A DNA stretch of 64,000 nucleotides from Megalonaias nervosa (taxonomy: Eukaryota; Mollusca; Bivalvia; Unionida; Unionidae), in contig JAECUM010004447.1 in NCBI GenBank assembly GCA_016617855.1, positions 102,915-166,914 of the forward strand, written 5' to 3'. Position 1 is the first letter of the stretch, and each line of letters begins with the position of its first letter. Shown here piece after piece: positions 46,693 through 57,599 of this stretch. The position numbers and the translations under genes are program-made. The notes beneath the pieces were generated by a model. That model searched no databases and was not told the DNA's origin. It was given only the letters and a program-made list of their open reading frames with translations.

Positions 46693-47150
46693 CCTGTTTA
46701 AAATAAGGGCTACCTGGCAAAGGCAAAATGGATGATTCCCAGTATGGATCATTTTGAGATGATGATTGCATTAAGCAAATACTGGCTGATGATAGCGACG
46801 ATGACAATGAGTTATGAAGTTTTGTAGTATATCAGTTTATTGGAGTTGCGAAAGAGTTACTGAAAATACCGGTGACTGATTTTGAGAGCGAAAATGATGT
46901 TGAATACTGGTCTGATGTACATGTTGCATGGACCATAAAACACAGTATGTCGGTTAACCCCCTGTTCAGCAGCTATTTTGAAATTAGATCTAGGAATGGA
47001 GAACACCAAGCTTAACTAAAACACAGGCAATTTAAAAGTAGAGTGCAATTTTCATTTCTCAAACAATTCAGCACTACTAGATCTTGTGGCCTAGGTAACT
47101 TTAAAGGCCATTTGTTCGTCGACACACTTTGTTGTTCTTGCGCCTAACGT
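46693..47150 (+). other. Possible acidic N-terminal ORF remnant
   Basis: From ATG at about 46728 a frame reads MDDSQYGSF, stop, then ILADDSDDDNEL. It later gives VTDFESENDVEYWSDVHVAW (46872-46931). Acidic starts of this sort occur in piggyBac-like transposases, but no catalytic motif was seen. The assignment is speculative; it may equally be chance. Confidence 0.2.
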
Positions 47151-48660
47151 TTTAATCTTTGTGTTGAGGTATAGTTTTCTACCCGTGTTTTGGTCGTCGA
47201 CGTAATTCTTAGCTGCATTGTCTTGACCATCAACTTAACTTTTAGCGTCAGCGTTCTATAGCTGACAAGGATCAATACATTGTCATGGACCCTCCAGGCA
47301 GCTATCTCAGACTGCGCCCCATCAATCAGCTTGCTGACGCGAGAGCCTACGCCTCCCGACCTGAACGAGAGTCAATAAATGTATAAAACAAGACTTTTAT
47401 GTTCCTGGCGGTCTCGGTGAACCCAGTAAAGCCATTCTGGTCTGAGGCGTCGAAAGGATTGGTGTAGGTCACGAGTTCGGCCTTGGTCACACATTGGCGG
47501 AGTCCGCTATGGCGCCCTGAAGGTGTCTTCTCTCAGCGAGTATCTGAAGCTGTCCTCCATGCCTTGATCCGACCTGTATCCAATTTCCAGCTGCTCAGAG
47601 GCAACGACGCCTCCAGTGGCGCGCCGGCGTCGGGTTGCTGTCCGACGCCTTCAGCACCTAGACAGGTAGCCTTAAACAGGCCGACAGCCCTTTTCTGGAC
47701 AGGGACTTCGGACCGACTCGCGGTCCTGGGGGAAGTACGCGACAAGCCGCACAAGCCAGAGGACTAAGGCGGGAAAGCGTCAACGGTACATAACCCAATG
47801 CGTCACGCAGTTTTGCTAGGTGTCGATGTTGACAATGACAACCTCTTATCCACCTCGCCCTGGCAGACGCCCCGACCTGTCTCACATGTAGACGACAGAT
47901 AAGCGCTTTAGGGGATGCGCTCGCCGGCTCTTCAGGCGGATGCACTTGCATTTTCTTCGCTGACCCATTTCCATATCGATGAAGCCGATGGCCTTGTAGA
48001 CGGCTAAATGGCCAGCCGAGTTAACACCAAAGCGCCGAGGCATTGACGGTGGCTGCATGTGCCGCAATCACTGCAGACCTGGCAGTTATTGCCAGGAACG
48101 TGACGAAGGCAAACAGGTGTAACGGGAGTGATGCCGCTTTCTTTTTTAATAGTCTTCAGAGACATTGCCTAATTTTGAAGTAGGCACTGCACATTACATT
48201 GCGGGACACCCGGAGACTCATGCCCTGGGCGGCCCTCAGCTTGATTGGACCGGTCCAAGGTAGGCGTAGGCCTGATGAACTACCGGAACTTCATCCAGGG
48301 GCCTCATGTAGGCGAAAGCCTCTGCTGCCAATGAGTGTCTAAAGAAAGATTGTGTCACAGATTGATCTGCCGGCGTCTGGGCACATCACCTGGCCCGAAA
48401 TTTAGCTCCTCGGTGCACCATGTCGATGTCTTTCTAGGCCCCAACATAAGTTTCAGCCGTACATGGACATGAATACCCTCACTGTGGTGGAGACGCTAGT
48501 AGCTACAAGGCGGCTGAGCCTTTCTACACCAAGGAGACTTTCGGGATTGCCAAAGCGCGCACAAGAATCTATACGTTGGAGCCACCCTGGTGGCCAATGC
48601 TGCAGAACGATCACCCGGAAAATGAATTTAAGGGTAATGTGTTGTTACGATTTTATCGTC
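47150..48660. other. GC-rich block, probable decayed large mobile element, left part
   Basis: Base composition rises sharply relative to the AT-rich surroundings, with many CpG-containing words (GGCGCGCCGGCGTCGGGTTG). Several overlapping open frames exist (47285-47387 +, 47483-47767 +, 47533-47754 -, 47658-47951 -, 48463-48669 +), none recognised. Physical continuity with the polymerase/integrase relics at 49600-50900 and shared composition suggest one inserted element, later split by a SINE (48818-49130). Confidence 0.4.
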
Positions 48661-48817
48661 TTAAACTAAGTAAGCGAAAAGAGCAAAACCAGCATATTTT
48701 GTAAAATTCAGCAAATTATTTATTTCCCTAGAATACATAGTGAAAAATTTATAAGGTACTTACAGTATTGTGAATTAAATTTCAGATAATCCTAAACGTT
48801 ATATCAGTCCGTCTATG

Positions 48818-49130
48818 TGTATGTGATTTAGATTTTTAATGTAACTTTAACAATTTTAGTCATAGTTCCGATGTCTGCAGTGTGGCAGTTTATAGAGATG
48901 CCTAGAACTGGGGCATCATGCCGCAGACATGTAGTATCACGTCCCACTCGGTCACATTATCCTGACACCAGGTCCACCAGTCTTAACACTAGCCTCTTAA
49001 TGTTGAGTACCAAGCGAGGCAGCTGCTAGTACCATTTTTATAAGTCTTTGATATGACTCGGCTGGAGTAAAAACCCGCGACCTCCCGCATCGAGGCAGAC
49101 GATCTAACCTTTACCAGCCCATTAGTACGG
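48818..49130 (-). mobile_element. tRNA-derived SINE (family 1), inverted copy
   Basis: On the minus strand it reads GGTTTTTACTCCAGCCGAGT, GGTACTAGCAGCTGCCTCGC, GGCATGATGCCCCAGTTC and ends TTTAATGTAACT-complement near 48818. It is the family 1 body and head; the A-box part is eroded. No CA tail or clear target duplication is visible, so this is an older copy. It lies within the GC-rich block. Confidence 0.8.
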
Positions 49131-49600
49131 ATTGTTCCGAATTAATTCCAATCTTGAAAGCACTGATGTACTAACAGTCTTTATGTATGACAATGATGTA
49201 ATCCAGAATGTCCTTGAATGAATTCATAATAATCCAAATATGTTAATCCAGTAAATGAGCGCTTTAGAAAATCCAATGAATGATTTAAAAAATGATTCCT
49301 CTCAAATTATATCTGAACACAACTAAAATGATTCGACTAGACTAATATTAAATAAGAGATAATAATTTTGTTTATCAGAACTATATATAAAAACCAAAGA
49401 CAATAAGATGACCAGGATATGTGTCATAAGTTTACTTCAAGAACATTCTAATGTCAACAGGCCATGTCAACATGTTTCTAAATTTACCACAATCTTAAAG
49501 TATAACCCAAAACAATGGACGAAACATTTGTTTAAAAATGACCGTTAGTTTAAACTATAGCCTACAATTAGGGGTAAAAGTACACGATATGGATATACAT
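49131..49600. other. AT-rich spacer inside GC-rich block
   Basis: Composition falls back to AT-rich for about 450 bp next to the SINE. This suggests either additional inserted DNA or a boundary between two GC-rich fragments. No features were recognised. Confidence 0.4.
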
Positions 49601-49604
49601 AACA

Positions 49605-50040
49605 GTGTCGCATCCCCTGGTTGAGAGCCGTGTTCGCGTGAATCAGGGCCAGGCATCCGTACACCGATCACAGGGCATTAGGGAACGGTTCAATCGCACC
49701 ATGACTGAGCGGCTGTTTGGGCACCAGTACTCGAAGGCGCTGTTGCTTTCATGCCTCCCGATAACGAATTTCCTTAACTCGGCGTCGAATAGGCTTAGCG
49801 GATGCCGGCTTTGGTGGTTTCCCTGAAAGGGAAGATTACCAGGCTTGCAAGCATAGGGCCGGAATTGTCGGAACCATTCGTGCTGCGCACGTGGAGCCAG
49901 CAGAACAGTTTCATATGTCAATGAGGCCACATCGTGGTGCATAGAACCTGGTACGGAAATTGTACGCGCCTAGAAAGATGGAAGGTGGGAAGCACTGTGT
50001 TACTGTCCTATAGTGGTCGCTTGAAACACAGGCCGACCAA
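49605..50040 (+). pseudogene. Retroviral-type integrase C-terminal fragment
   Basis: The + strand frame contains SQGIRERFNRTMTERLFGHQ (49669-49728). This is the end of a DDE integrase core, where the third acidic residue sits in 'GxxERFNRTL'. After a frameshift comes KLYAPRKMEGGK (about 49962-49997) and a WSLET segment, like the C-terminal domain of some transposon-encoded integrases. The catalytic D-D part is absent. Such integrases occur in Polinton/Maverick, Ginger and LTR elements. The pPolB relic immediately downstream in the opposite orientation favours a Polinton-like source. Stops between segments show it is dead. Confidence 0.6.
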
Positions 50041-50076
50041 TTTGACATCTCGGCCCAGCTCTCTATGCATCATTTT

Positions 50077-50898
50077 TCAGCAGGCGTCGTTCGCAACGAG
50101 CTGCCTGACACTGAGCTGTTCTGTGTCGCTGAGGTATTCGTTAAACTTTACGTACAACTCCAAAGCTGTCGAGAAGTGGCCGTATACGCGCATCGTGGCT
50201 GTGTCAGGCACAATCAGCTTATTCGTGTTCAAGGGCAACAGTCTCGTCTTGTTGATGGGGTACACCCCTACCCTGTGGTGATCGCGGTGATCTCTGTGTA
50301 TGGCGGCTATGGCATTTTCTTCTGGAAACACTTGATGTATATGCCGTGTCTTTGGTCCGCCTTAAACATGGCCTACCCCACACCGATGGCTTTTTCGATA
50401 TTAGTGCTGTCTGCCCTCAGAATCGAGTAGATCTTGGGGCGCAGGCCACGAACTCGGCAATTTGGGAACCGTTGCATTCACCTCTGAACTTTGTTAAGAC
50501 CTTCTTGTTGGCGTGATTGCAAAGGGGGTGTCTGGTTCGCTATTCGCTCGTATCCTGTATCTTTGACCATGTCCCGGTACAGATCATCAATTTGCATGGA
50601 TAATAGCAGGCTGTCTTTGTTTGATATACAGGATTCCGGCCTTTTACAAGGAGCAAACCTTCACCTGGCTGGAATAAAATTCATACATTAGCAGGCTTAA
50701 CAGATCGAGAACCCCCTACATGGTGTAAATCAGACTATTTAGCTTGAGGTGGGACTTCATCGAATGGACAGGGACAATGTTGCCATAAAATATTCACATG
50801 GTAAGGAGCTCTAGGTCGTCTACCGGGCTCCATATCCTATCGTCCTCGTCATCAAGGCGAACAAGGTCAAAACGGATCCGCTTCCAGAGGTTCTCCAT
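50077..50898 (-). pseudogene. Protein-primed family B DNA polymerase, C-terminal fragment
   Basis: Minus-strand reading, from high coordinate down: MENLWKRIRFDLVRL (from 50898), YEFYSS near 50660, and a KDSLL segment in the position of the polymerase C motif DTDSL (near 50625). NKKVLTKFRGECNG follows at about 50468-50509, then GLRPKIYSIL at about 50418-50447, and KTRLLPLNTNK further on. These blocks in this order are typical of the palm/thumb of protein-primed PolB (DNA_pol_B_2) of Polinton/Maverick elements and related viruses. Frameshifts and stops split it into at least four frames, and the catalytic DTD is read as NKD, so it is inactive. It is an old endogenised copy and is described here only as a relic. 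Confidence 0.72.
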
Positions 50899-51639
50899 TT
50901 TACCAAATAAGGATCTATTAATAAATTTAAAGAAGTACTTCTTTGGGAGTCGAAAATATCACTAGAAATTAAATCTCAAAGAAGGGTCACTGTCAAAACT
51001 CTTTAAAGAGGGCCCGTGCATATACATAAGATTTACTAGTCTTGCGGGCTGTGTTATACCCCATCCAACCCAATATTTATCCCCCTATTTCTCGAAATCT
51101 GCTATACGAATCTTTTTTTATCAACTTTTTCTACTTTTGGAACAGATAGCTAGCTCGAAACTATGAAACGGGGGTTGAAATAAAATTTCTCTAAGTTGGT
51201 GTTTACGCATGGCAAACTTTGGTTACAATCTGTCCAAAGATTGTAACGCTTTAAAACTACCTGCTATAGATTTAATCCACATTTGGTCTGTGCAGTCGAC
51301 CAACCCATATATTTAGCACATTCTCGAAATAGGCTCGAGGAATATTTTATTCACTATTATTGACTAATGTTGGATAGCATCCCAATCTAGGAACTGTCAA
51401 ACCGGTTTTGAAATCAAGATTCTTTAAATAGGGGTTCACGCATCGCAAGATTTCAGTTGAATCTGTCCAAAAACTGTAACAGTTTTTAATATCCATAAAG
51501 ACCATCCCATTTCTCCGATTGCTCTTGACGAACTTCGTCAATACTGTTTTGTACATCTGTATTGCATGTCTCACTTTCGGTAAATGACTATTCTGTTTTT
51601 AGAGTTATAAGCAGGTTAGATGCAAGTTTAATTTCACTC

Positions 51640-51790
51640 ATCATATAAACCTGTTTGCGAATTTGGGATAATTACTGATTGGATGATTAAATCAGGTGGG
51701 TTGTGTTGCGACAAACGTTACGTAGCGAGATTGTGACATATAATCGTGGTAGAGTCGTGGAGATATATATCTATATACAGGCACACTTAG
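51640..51790 (+). mobile_element. LTR fragment related to the 3' LTR at 59107 (tentative)
   Basis: AAACCTGTTTGCGAATTTGG, ATTGGATGATTAAATCAG and TGTGTTGCGACAAACG parallel AAATCTGTTTACAAATTTGG, ATTGGATGATTAAGTTATA and CTGTTGCAATGTGG at 59208-59280. Ends are not defined. Confidence 0.5.
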
Positions 51791-51943
51791 CCTTGCCCTA
51801 AGTACCAATCCCTATACCATCTTGAACATGCACACATCAGAAAAATGATGTTACAAAGTCGGTGGTACAGGCATCCGGCATCCGTAGGTAGCAGACTCAC
51901 TCGCATGTTAACCTAGTAATTAATGGTAATTGTAAATAATTGT

Positions 51944-51946
<3 letters not shown>

Positions 51947-52003
<57 letters not shown>

Positions 52004-52004
52004 A
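51947..52004. repeat. (TC)n(AC)n compound microsatellite
   Basis: About 18 TC dinucleotides followed by about 9 AC dinucleotides, then imperfect CCAACACA. The minus-strand open frame across it is an artefact. Confidence 0.95.
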
Positions 52005-52531
52005 ACACACCAACACCCACATGTATAGAACAGATAGCTGAGAATAAACTCTCTAATAGGCGTTGAAATAAAAATCCTCTAAGTAGGGGCTCATTTAGTG
52101 CAAAATATTCATACAATCGAGCCATATTCTTCATGCTTGTCATAGCCGGTACCCATAATTTGCCCCAAAAATATGCTGTGTGAATGGTACCATCACCATC
52201 CAACCACCATTATTTAGACCCCAATTTCTCGAAATCGGCTCGACGAAGGTTTTCTTTATATATATAACTTTTGTATACTCCTGGAACAGATCCCTAATTA
52301 GGAATTTGTGAGAGAGATATTCAAATAAAAGTTCTCTAAGTAGATGATCACGCACCGCATAGATGAAATACAATCTTCCCACGGATATTAATGATTGAAA
52401 TACTGCTGGTATCCATAAAGTCCCTCTTATTTTTCCGATTGCTTTCGACGAATTTCGTGAATACTTCTTTTGGATGTCAAAGATATACCCACGTACACAC
52501 TATCAAAGAACGGTCATTTTAGCGGTGAACT

Positions 52532-52548
52532 CTGTGTGTGTGTGTGTG

Positions 52549-52599
<51 letters not shown>
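52532..52599. repeat. (GT)n(AT)n microsatellite
   Basis: GT run followed by about 23 AT dinucleotides within the inverted satellite-like array, flanked by GCGGTGAACTC and GGACTCAAGAGGTAACC. It is at the unit position equivalent to the tract at 25275-25334. Confidence 0.95.
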
Positions 52600-52601
<2 letters not shown>

Positions 52602-54115
52602 ACTCAAGAGGTAACCTGACTGTGGGCTTTGTTATACCTTTCACATATTGATCCACCTATTTCTAGAGATCGGCTTGACAAATTTTCTTTCAACTTTTTC
52701 AAATGTTGGAACAGGACTCAATGAAGAAACTCTATAAGACGCGTTGAATTCAAAATCCTCTAAGTCGGGGAACTGTTAGTACAAACGTTTGATACAATCA
52801 ATCCACATCGGGCGTGTTTTCATAACCGGTACCAATAAATTGCCACTTATTTCGCTGATTTCGCTAGATGAAATTCGTCAAGTCTTCTTTCGTGGGTCGG
52901 CAGTATCCCTAGAGACAAAATGTCCAACAAGGGTCCATATGAAAACTCTTCAAAGAGGGTATGGTAGGGCCAATGTGTACACAAAATATTTCATTATGAT
53001 ACGGCATGTGTTGTGTACCACCGCCATTATTTAGCTCCCAATTTTCCAAAATCGGCTCGATAAATTTCCTTTCAACTTTTCCTACTTTTGGAACAGGTAC
53101 CTAAATAGAAACTGTCAAGAGGCATTGAAATAAAAATTGCATAAGTAGGGGAACACTTTGTACAAACGTTGATAGAATTGATCGACATTGTACGTGTTTT
53201 CCATAAACGGTTCCCTTAAGCTACCCCTTATTTCGTTGATTCCTCTCAACTAAATTCGTCAAGACATTTTTCGTGTGTCGAAGAAGTACCTTGGGATAAA
53301 ATTCTCAAAGAACAGTCCATTTCGAAAGAAGAGGTGTTTGGGCCGTTGTGTGCATGTAAGATTTAAACTACTTAGGGCCATTTTAATCCAACCACACCAT
53401 ATATTTAGCCTCTAATTCATCGACATTGTCTGGACTAATTTTTTTTATTAACTTTATCTAATGATGGAACCGATGCCTCACTAAGAAGTTTTAAACAGGG
53501 GCTGAAATAAAAATTCTCTCGGTAGGGGTTCAGACAATGCAAAGTTTGGTTACAATCTGTCCAATGACTGTAACGGTTTAATACCGCTAGTATCATTGAC
53601 GTCCCTCCCATTTCTCCGAATGCTTTCGATGAACTTCTGCAATACTTCTTTCTCGAGTTAAAAATATCCCTATGTAGAAACTATCAAAGAAAAGATCGTG
53701 TCAGAATCATGTTAGTTGTGATCTGTAGGGTCCAAATATGGACTGGAAAGGTAATCTTCTTATGGACTTTATTATACCTACCAAATATTGAGCTCCCTAT
53801 TTCTATAAAATTGGCTTTTCTTTCAACTGATCCTTCTGTTGGAACAAATCCCAAAATATAAACTGTCTAAGAGGTGTTGATACCAAAATCCTCTAGGTAA
53901 AGATTTAGTTTGTACGAAATAGAATTGATCCACGTTGTATATGTTTTCATACCCGGTACCTGTATGCTTGTTCCCCCATTTCTAAGGACTTCAAGACAAA
54001 AGTCGATGTCAACTAAAGGTTTCTTTAACTCGTAAATACTAAAAATAATTCTCTTCTAAGTACATTATGAACATACAAGAGTAATCTCCAATTTCACACT
54101 TGTATAGTTTTGTTG

Positions 54116-55008
54116 TGTTACGTATATGTAATTTAATTACTTGTGTGTTACTTTTAAATATCTTTTTTATTTTATTTTATTTCATTGCATGTTATTGTAA
54201 TGATAACTTTATTCACTGGATTTGACAATTTTCCAGAAAATTCAGTTCAGTTCTGTTAAACATGATAAATACGCAGTTCCGTAGAAACACTGTATCTTTT
54301 GGTGACCTAGATTTCTGGGCCAGTTTCAGCTCTGTTGTAAACAACTTTTTAAAAAAAAATTTTATTATTGAATCTTATAGTAAGATTCGTTCAGTAGAAT
54401 CGAATTCGTCCATGGCGGACGTGATAGCCGGCGTGTGGTGTTACTACGGCGCTTGACTAAGTGATCACGTGACCCCATCACGGGTGATCTAAATTGCGTT
54501 GTAGTTAAAGTGATGTTTCATAGTGGTTTTTAGTCAATAGTAAATCATACCTTCGGGCTCAGAGGTATTATTTTTGTTGTTGCCAGTTTGAATTGATTTT
54601 TTTTAATTTAAAATAATTTATTTTCCCTGGAGACTTTATCCAGTGCTCATCAGAATTCTTGGACAAAGACATTTACTGAAAATTATTCGGAATTCTAAAG
54701 CCGGAATATTATTCTTGGTGATTCAACAAGGAGCTGTTGACACGACAACACAAAGTTATAGAGGACGTCATTGCTTTCCATCTTGGAACTTCATCGAGAT
54801 TCGAACTTTGATTCATTTAGAACATTTTAGTGATAGGACTTATATTTTTAATTATCGGATTAATTTTTGGATTTGATTCATAAACCGTATGTTCTTTTTC
54901 ATATTTTTTCTTTGTTTTCTAGGGAAATAAATTATTTTGTTAAATTTACAAAGCTTGTTGGCTTCACTCTTTTCTTTGTTACTTTTGTATGAGCCTAGAC
55001 ACGTAACA
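54116..55008 (+). mobile_element. Solo LTR of a Ty3/gypsy-like element
   Basis: The sequence is bounded by TGTTACG and CGTAACA, a 7-bp terminal inverted repeat of TG...CA type, and flanked on both sides by GTTG (54112-54115, 55009-55012). Its 3' part (TTTGGATTTGATTCATAAAC, AATAAATTATTTTGTTAAAT, GCTTGTTGGCTTCACTC) matches the 3' LTR at 59107-59797. A polyadenylation-like AAATAAA is at about 54925. Flanking identical tetranucleotides with one LTR between them imply LTR-LTR recombination leaving a solo LTR. Confidence 0.7.
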
Positions 55009-55189
55009 GTTGTTAGTTTCACATGCGCATTAGTGATCTTTTAGAAGCTGAATACAAATAGTTCACGCCATACACAAGACAGGACCCAAACACATGACAC
55101 AACTAATTAATCCTATCTCAAATTACCAAACATGTATACCTAACAACATCCCGAACCCTTCCTACATATTAATCAATCGATGATATATG

Positions 55190-55350
55190 TGTATTCAGGG
55201 CTCGGCCAATAAGGGTATGTGAGAAGTAGCTTTTCGTGGGTCGGTGGTTCTTTCTGGGGTTTCCCGGGTTCTTCCTCAACCAGTTATAATGGCCACCGTA
55301 TACAGTCTTTCTTGTGCTGAAAATGGCATTAAACCCCATAGCAACAAGAA
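55190..55350 (+). mobile_element. SINE family 2, partial copy
   Basis: Contains CTTTTCGTGGGTCGGTGGTT, GGGTTTCCCGGGTTCTTCCT, AACCAGTTATAATGGCC and ATGGCATTAAACCCCATAGC. The head is degraded and the AAC tail is short (AACAAG). Matches 46520-46680. Confidence 0.75.
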
Positions 55351-55429
55351 ATCTATCAAAAATAGTAACTTCTTTATCCTGATGCTTTTCTCTTATGGCT
55401 GGGGACCTCAACAATGGAAATAGTAACTT

Positions 55430-56545
55430 TAATAATTTTTTTAGAAAATGATGTTGCTGACTTTATGTTAGGAGAAAATGCTTTCTATGAACCAAATCAG
55501 TTTGGTTGATATCTGGAAAGAAAATCGAAATATTTTGTTTGTAATGCATTCGTTATCTCACTGACTGATATATGTAAAACATACTCTATACATATTCTAA
55601 ATGGTAGAATGCACCAAGATAGATAGGAAAATTTCACTTGTATAGCTAATGATGGGTCTTTCGTAGTTGACCATATGATTACTTCAACCGGCCTCTTTAA
55701 ATATTGTTTATATTTCGAAATATCCTCTTCCCTATCATATTCGAGTTCATTTTTCGACTCGCCTACATCCGAAACATGCACATATCGGAGGAAAGGTATA
55801 CTAGTAAAAAATTTGACAGGTACAGACAGATGGAATGAAAAACGACTAACGAAATGTATTAATTCATTCCAACGTGAACTTTCTAAATTTTGATATAATT
55901 TTAACGATTCTTTATCCCGTTGGATTGAGGAAGCTGTTCAATGTATCCTGATTTATATCACAAATCATCCCGGTGTATGTTGATTCAATGTAACAGAGAT
56001 AAGAAAGCACAACCTGGTGTGAAAAACAATGTGGTCTCTTAAAAAGGCAAAAAACATATTCTCTCCATAAATTTAGATTTAGTAGTCCCATTGAAAATCT
56101 GACCGATTATAGAATGAATAGAAATAGGATCAAAATTGTGATTCTCATGAAAATAGAAAATTAAAAGTATAAAACGAAAAGGAATGAATAAAATCAAGGT
56201 CAGATTCTCCAAGTTTTGGAAGCTGATCAAACACGTGCGCGCAAAGTATGCAGTAACGGCACGAGCTCGTGTCATCAGAGGTACGAGTACTTCAGATCGT
56301 TTCTGTATCGTAATGACTCAGAAATGAATCATATTTAATTTTATGATTGAAACCTCAGATGATAGTTTCGAAACTCCCATCTCTGAAGCGGAAGTTTTCA
56401 AAAGTATCCGAAAGTCTGGTGATCCGGATGGAATAATTGCGGAAATGATTTAAAAACGCACAACTCCAAATATATGCCCTTACTTAGTCAAACTATTTAG
56501 CGCAATTTTTGACACTGGGCACTTCCCTAAACAATAGATAATGTT
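55430..56545 (+). pseudogene. LINE endonuclease-to-RT fragment
   Basis: The + strand frames give the end of an AP-like endonuclease domain: HILNGRMHQDR near 55585-55620, NFTCIANDGSFVVDHMI near 55630-55680. A linker with RWNEKRLTKCI (about 55830) follows, then the start of reverse transcriptase, ISEAEVFKSIRKSGDPDG (about 56380-56430) and PYLVKLFSAIFDTGHFPK (about 56475-56530). This is the normal domain order of non-LTR retrotransposons. The fragment stops abruptly at about 56545, where a gypsy-type element begins, suggesting a breakpoint. Stops within the RT start show it is inactive. Confidence 0.72.
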
Positions 56546-56639
56546 TTTCGCTTCAAGCGATGGTTCAGAAATATTACAGTAAGGTTTTTGACTCTATTGA
56601 TAATGTAAAATTATCGACTTGTTCCTCTCCATTGTGTAA

Positions 56640-57065
56640 ATTTCTCATCAGACTTAGTCTCAGGACCTGTGACAGTCAGAACAGTGTTGTCTTTACCTAT
56701 CGAGGGTATTCATTTATTACTAGGTAATGATCGAGCTGGAGATAAGGTTGTTATTAATCCACTTGTAACTGACAAGCTTAGTTAGAATCAGAAAGTTCAT
56801 CCTACTGAAAAAGAAATCCCTGATTTATACCTAGCTTGTGCAGTTGAGAGAATTATGGCAAAGAAAGTTCTTGAGAATTATGTTGATCAGGAAATTAATC
56901 CTTTATCTGACACATGTAATGGTCAGGCTTTTTATGAGATCAATTTTACTTCTCGTTTGGATCAATCAAAAGGTATTGATCACAGTGATCCTCTTTTAAC
57001 TACTCATTCTCTTTATTTTAACCAGGGTGACAAACGACAATCACTTGTTGTTGAACGGGAATAAG
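56640..57065 (+). pseudogene. Gypsy-type protease region
   Basis: Reading gives GPVTVRTVLSLPIEGIHLLL followed by GNDRAGDK (about 56668-56748). This is the usual 'LP..GI.L.LGND.AG.KV' end of the aspartic protease region in Gmr1-like gag-pol. The D-[ST]-G active site lies upstream and is lost. An open frame from 56855 to 57064 (starting MAKKVLENYVDQEIN) continues into the linker before the integrase. One stop interrupts the protease-to-linker reading at about 56780. Confidence 0.6.
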
Positions 57066-57179
57066 ATTCTGAGATATCCTGTTTCAGGGACTATTAGCGA
57101 AACTGAATCCACTGAAGTACCTGTTTGTTATTTTATTAAAAATAAGGTCCTTATGAGAAAATGAGACCACCTGAGGTAC

Positions 57180-57480
57180 CTGCTTTTGACGAGTGGTCGG
57201 TAAACTATCAGATTGTAGTTCCAAAGTCGTATAGACAGGAAAATCTTAGTTTGGCCCATGAAAATCCTTTGGCTAGCCATTTAGGGATTAACAGACTGAT
57301 CACAAGATCCTGAATCACTTTTATTGGCCAAAAATTAAAAGTGATGTTTGTAAATACTGTAGATACTTGCCATGCTTGTCAAATGGTAGAAATACCCATC
57401 AGAAGATTGCTAAGGCTCACTTGCAACGTATTATTTCATCAACACTCCTGGGAGGAGAAAACAAAAACAACTTTGCTATA
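57180..57480 (+). pseudogene. Integrase N-terminal zinc-finger region
   Basis: DEWSVNYQIVVPKSYRQENL (57190-57249) is followed by LAHENPLASHLGINR (57253-57297), where two histidines fit the HHCC finger. After a frameshift, NTVDTCHAC (about 57353-57380) supplies the cysteines. In Ty3/gypsy elements this finger precedes the DDE core. The core is missing here, with only short unreadable text until RT-related sequence from about 57600. Position upstream of RT is the notable feature. Confidence 0.65.
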
Positions 57481-57599
57481 TAATTATGTTAAAGGAGTAT
57501 GCTGATAGAGATAACCCTGTTAATCATTCAATTTAGTTATACCTGTCCCACACACGGAGGATTTTGACAATTGCATGAAACCAGACTTAGGTGACATTA

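Larger units (their letters stand above)
50905..54010 (-). repeat. Satellite-like repeat array (about 330-bp family), - orientation
   Basis: Units read as complements of the 30400-33880 array: TTGGAACAGATAGCTAGCTC, GTTGAAATAAAAATCCTCTA, CGATTGCTTTCGACGAATTT, GACCCGTTATTTCGCTGATT-like text. CpG dinucleotides are more frequent here than in the intronic arrays. An LTR-like piece near 51640-51790 and microsatellites interrupt it. Confidence 0.7.

Noticed and set aside
47483..47951. Three overlapping open frames in GC-rich DNA as separate genes
   Set aside because: They overlap on both strands, have no recognisable domains, and open frames are expected by chance at raised GC content.
49643..49942. 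99-codon minus-strand frame as a gene
   Set aside because: The + strand of the same bases gives a recognisable integrase motif (ERFNRT), so this is the shadow frame.
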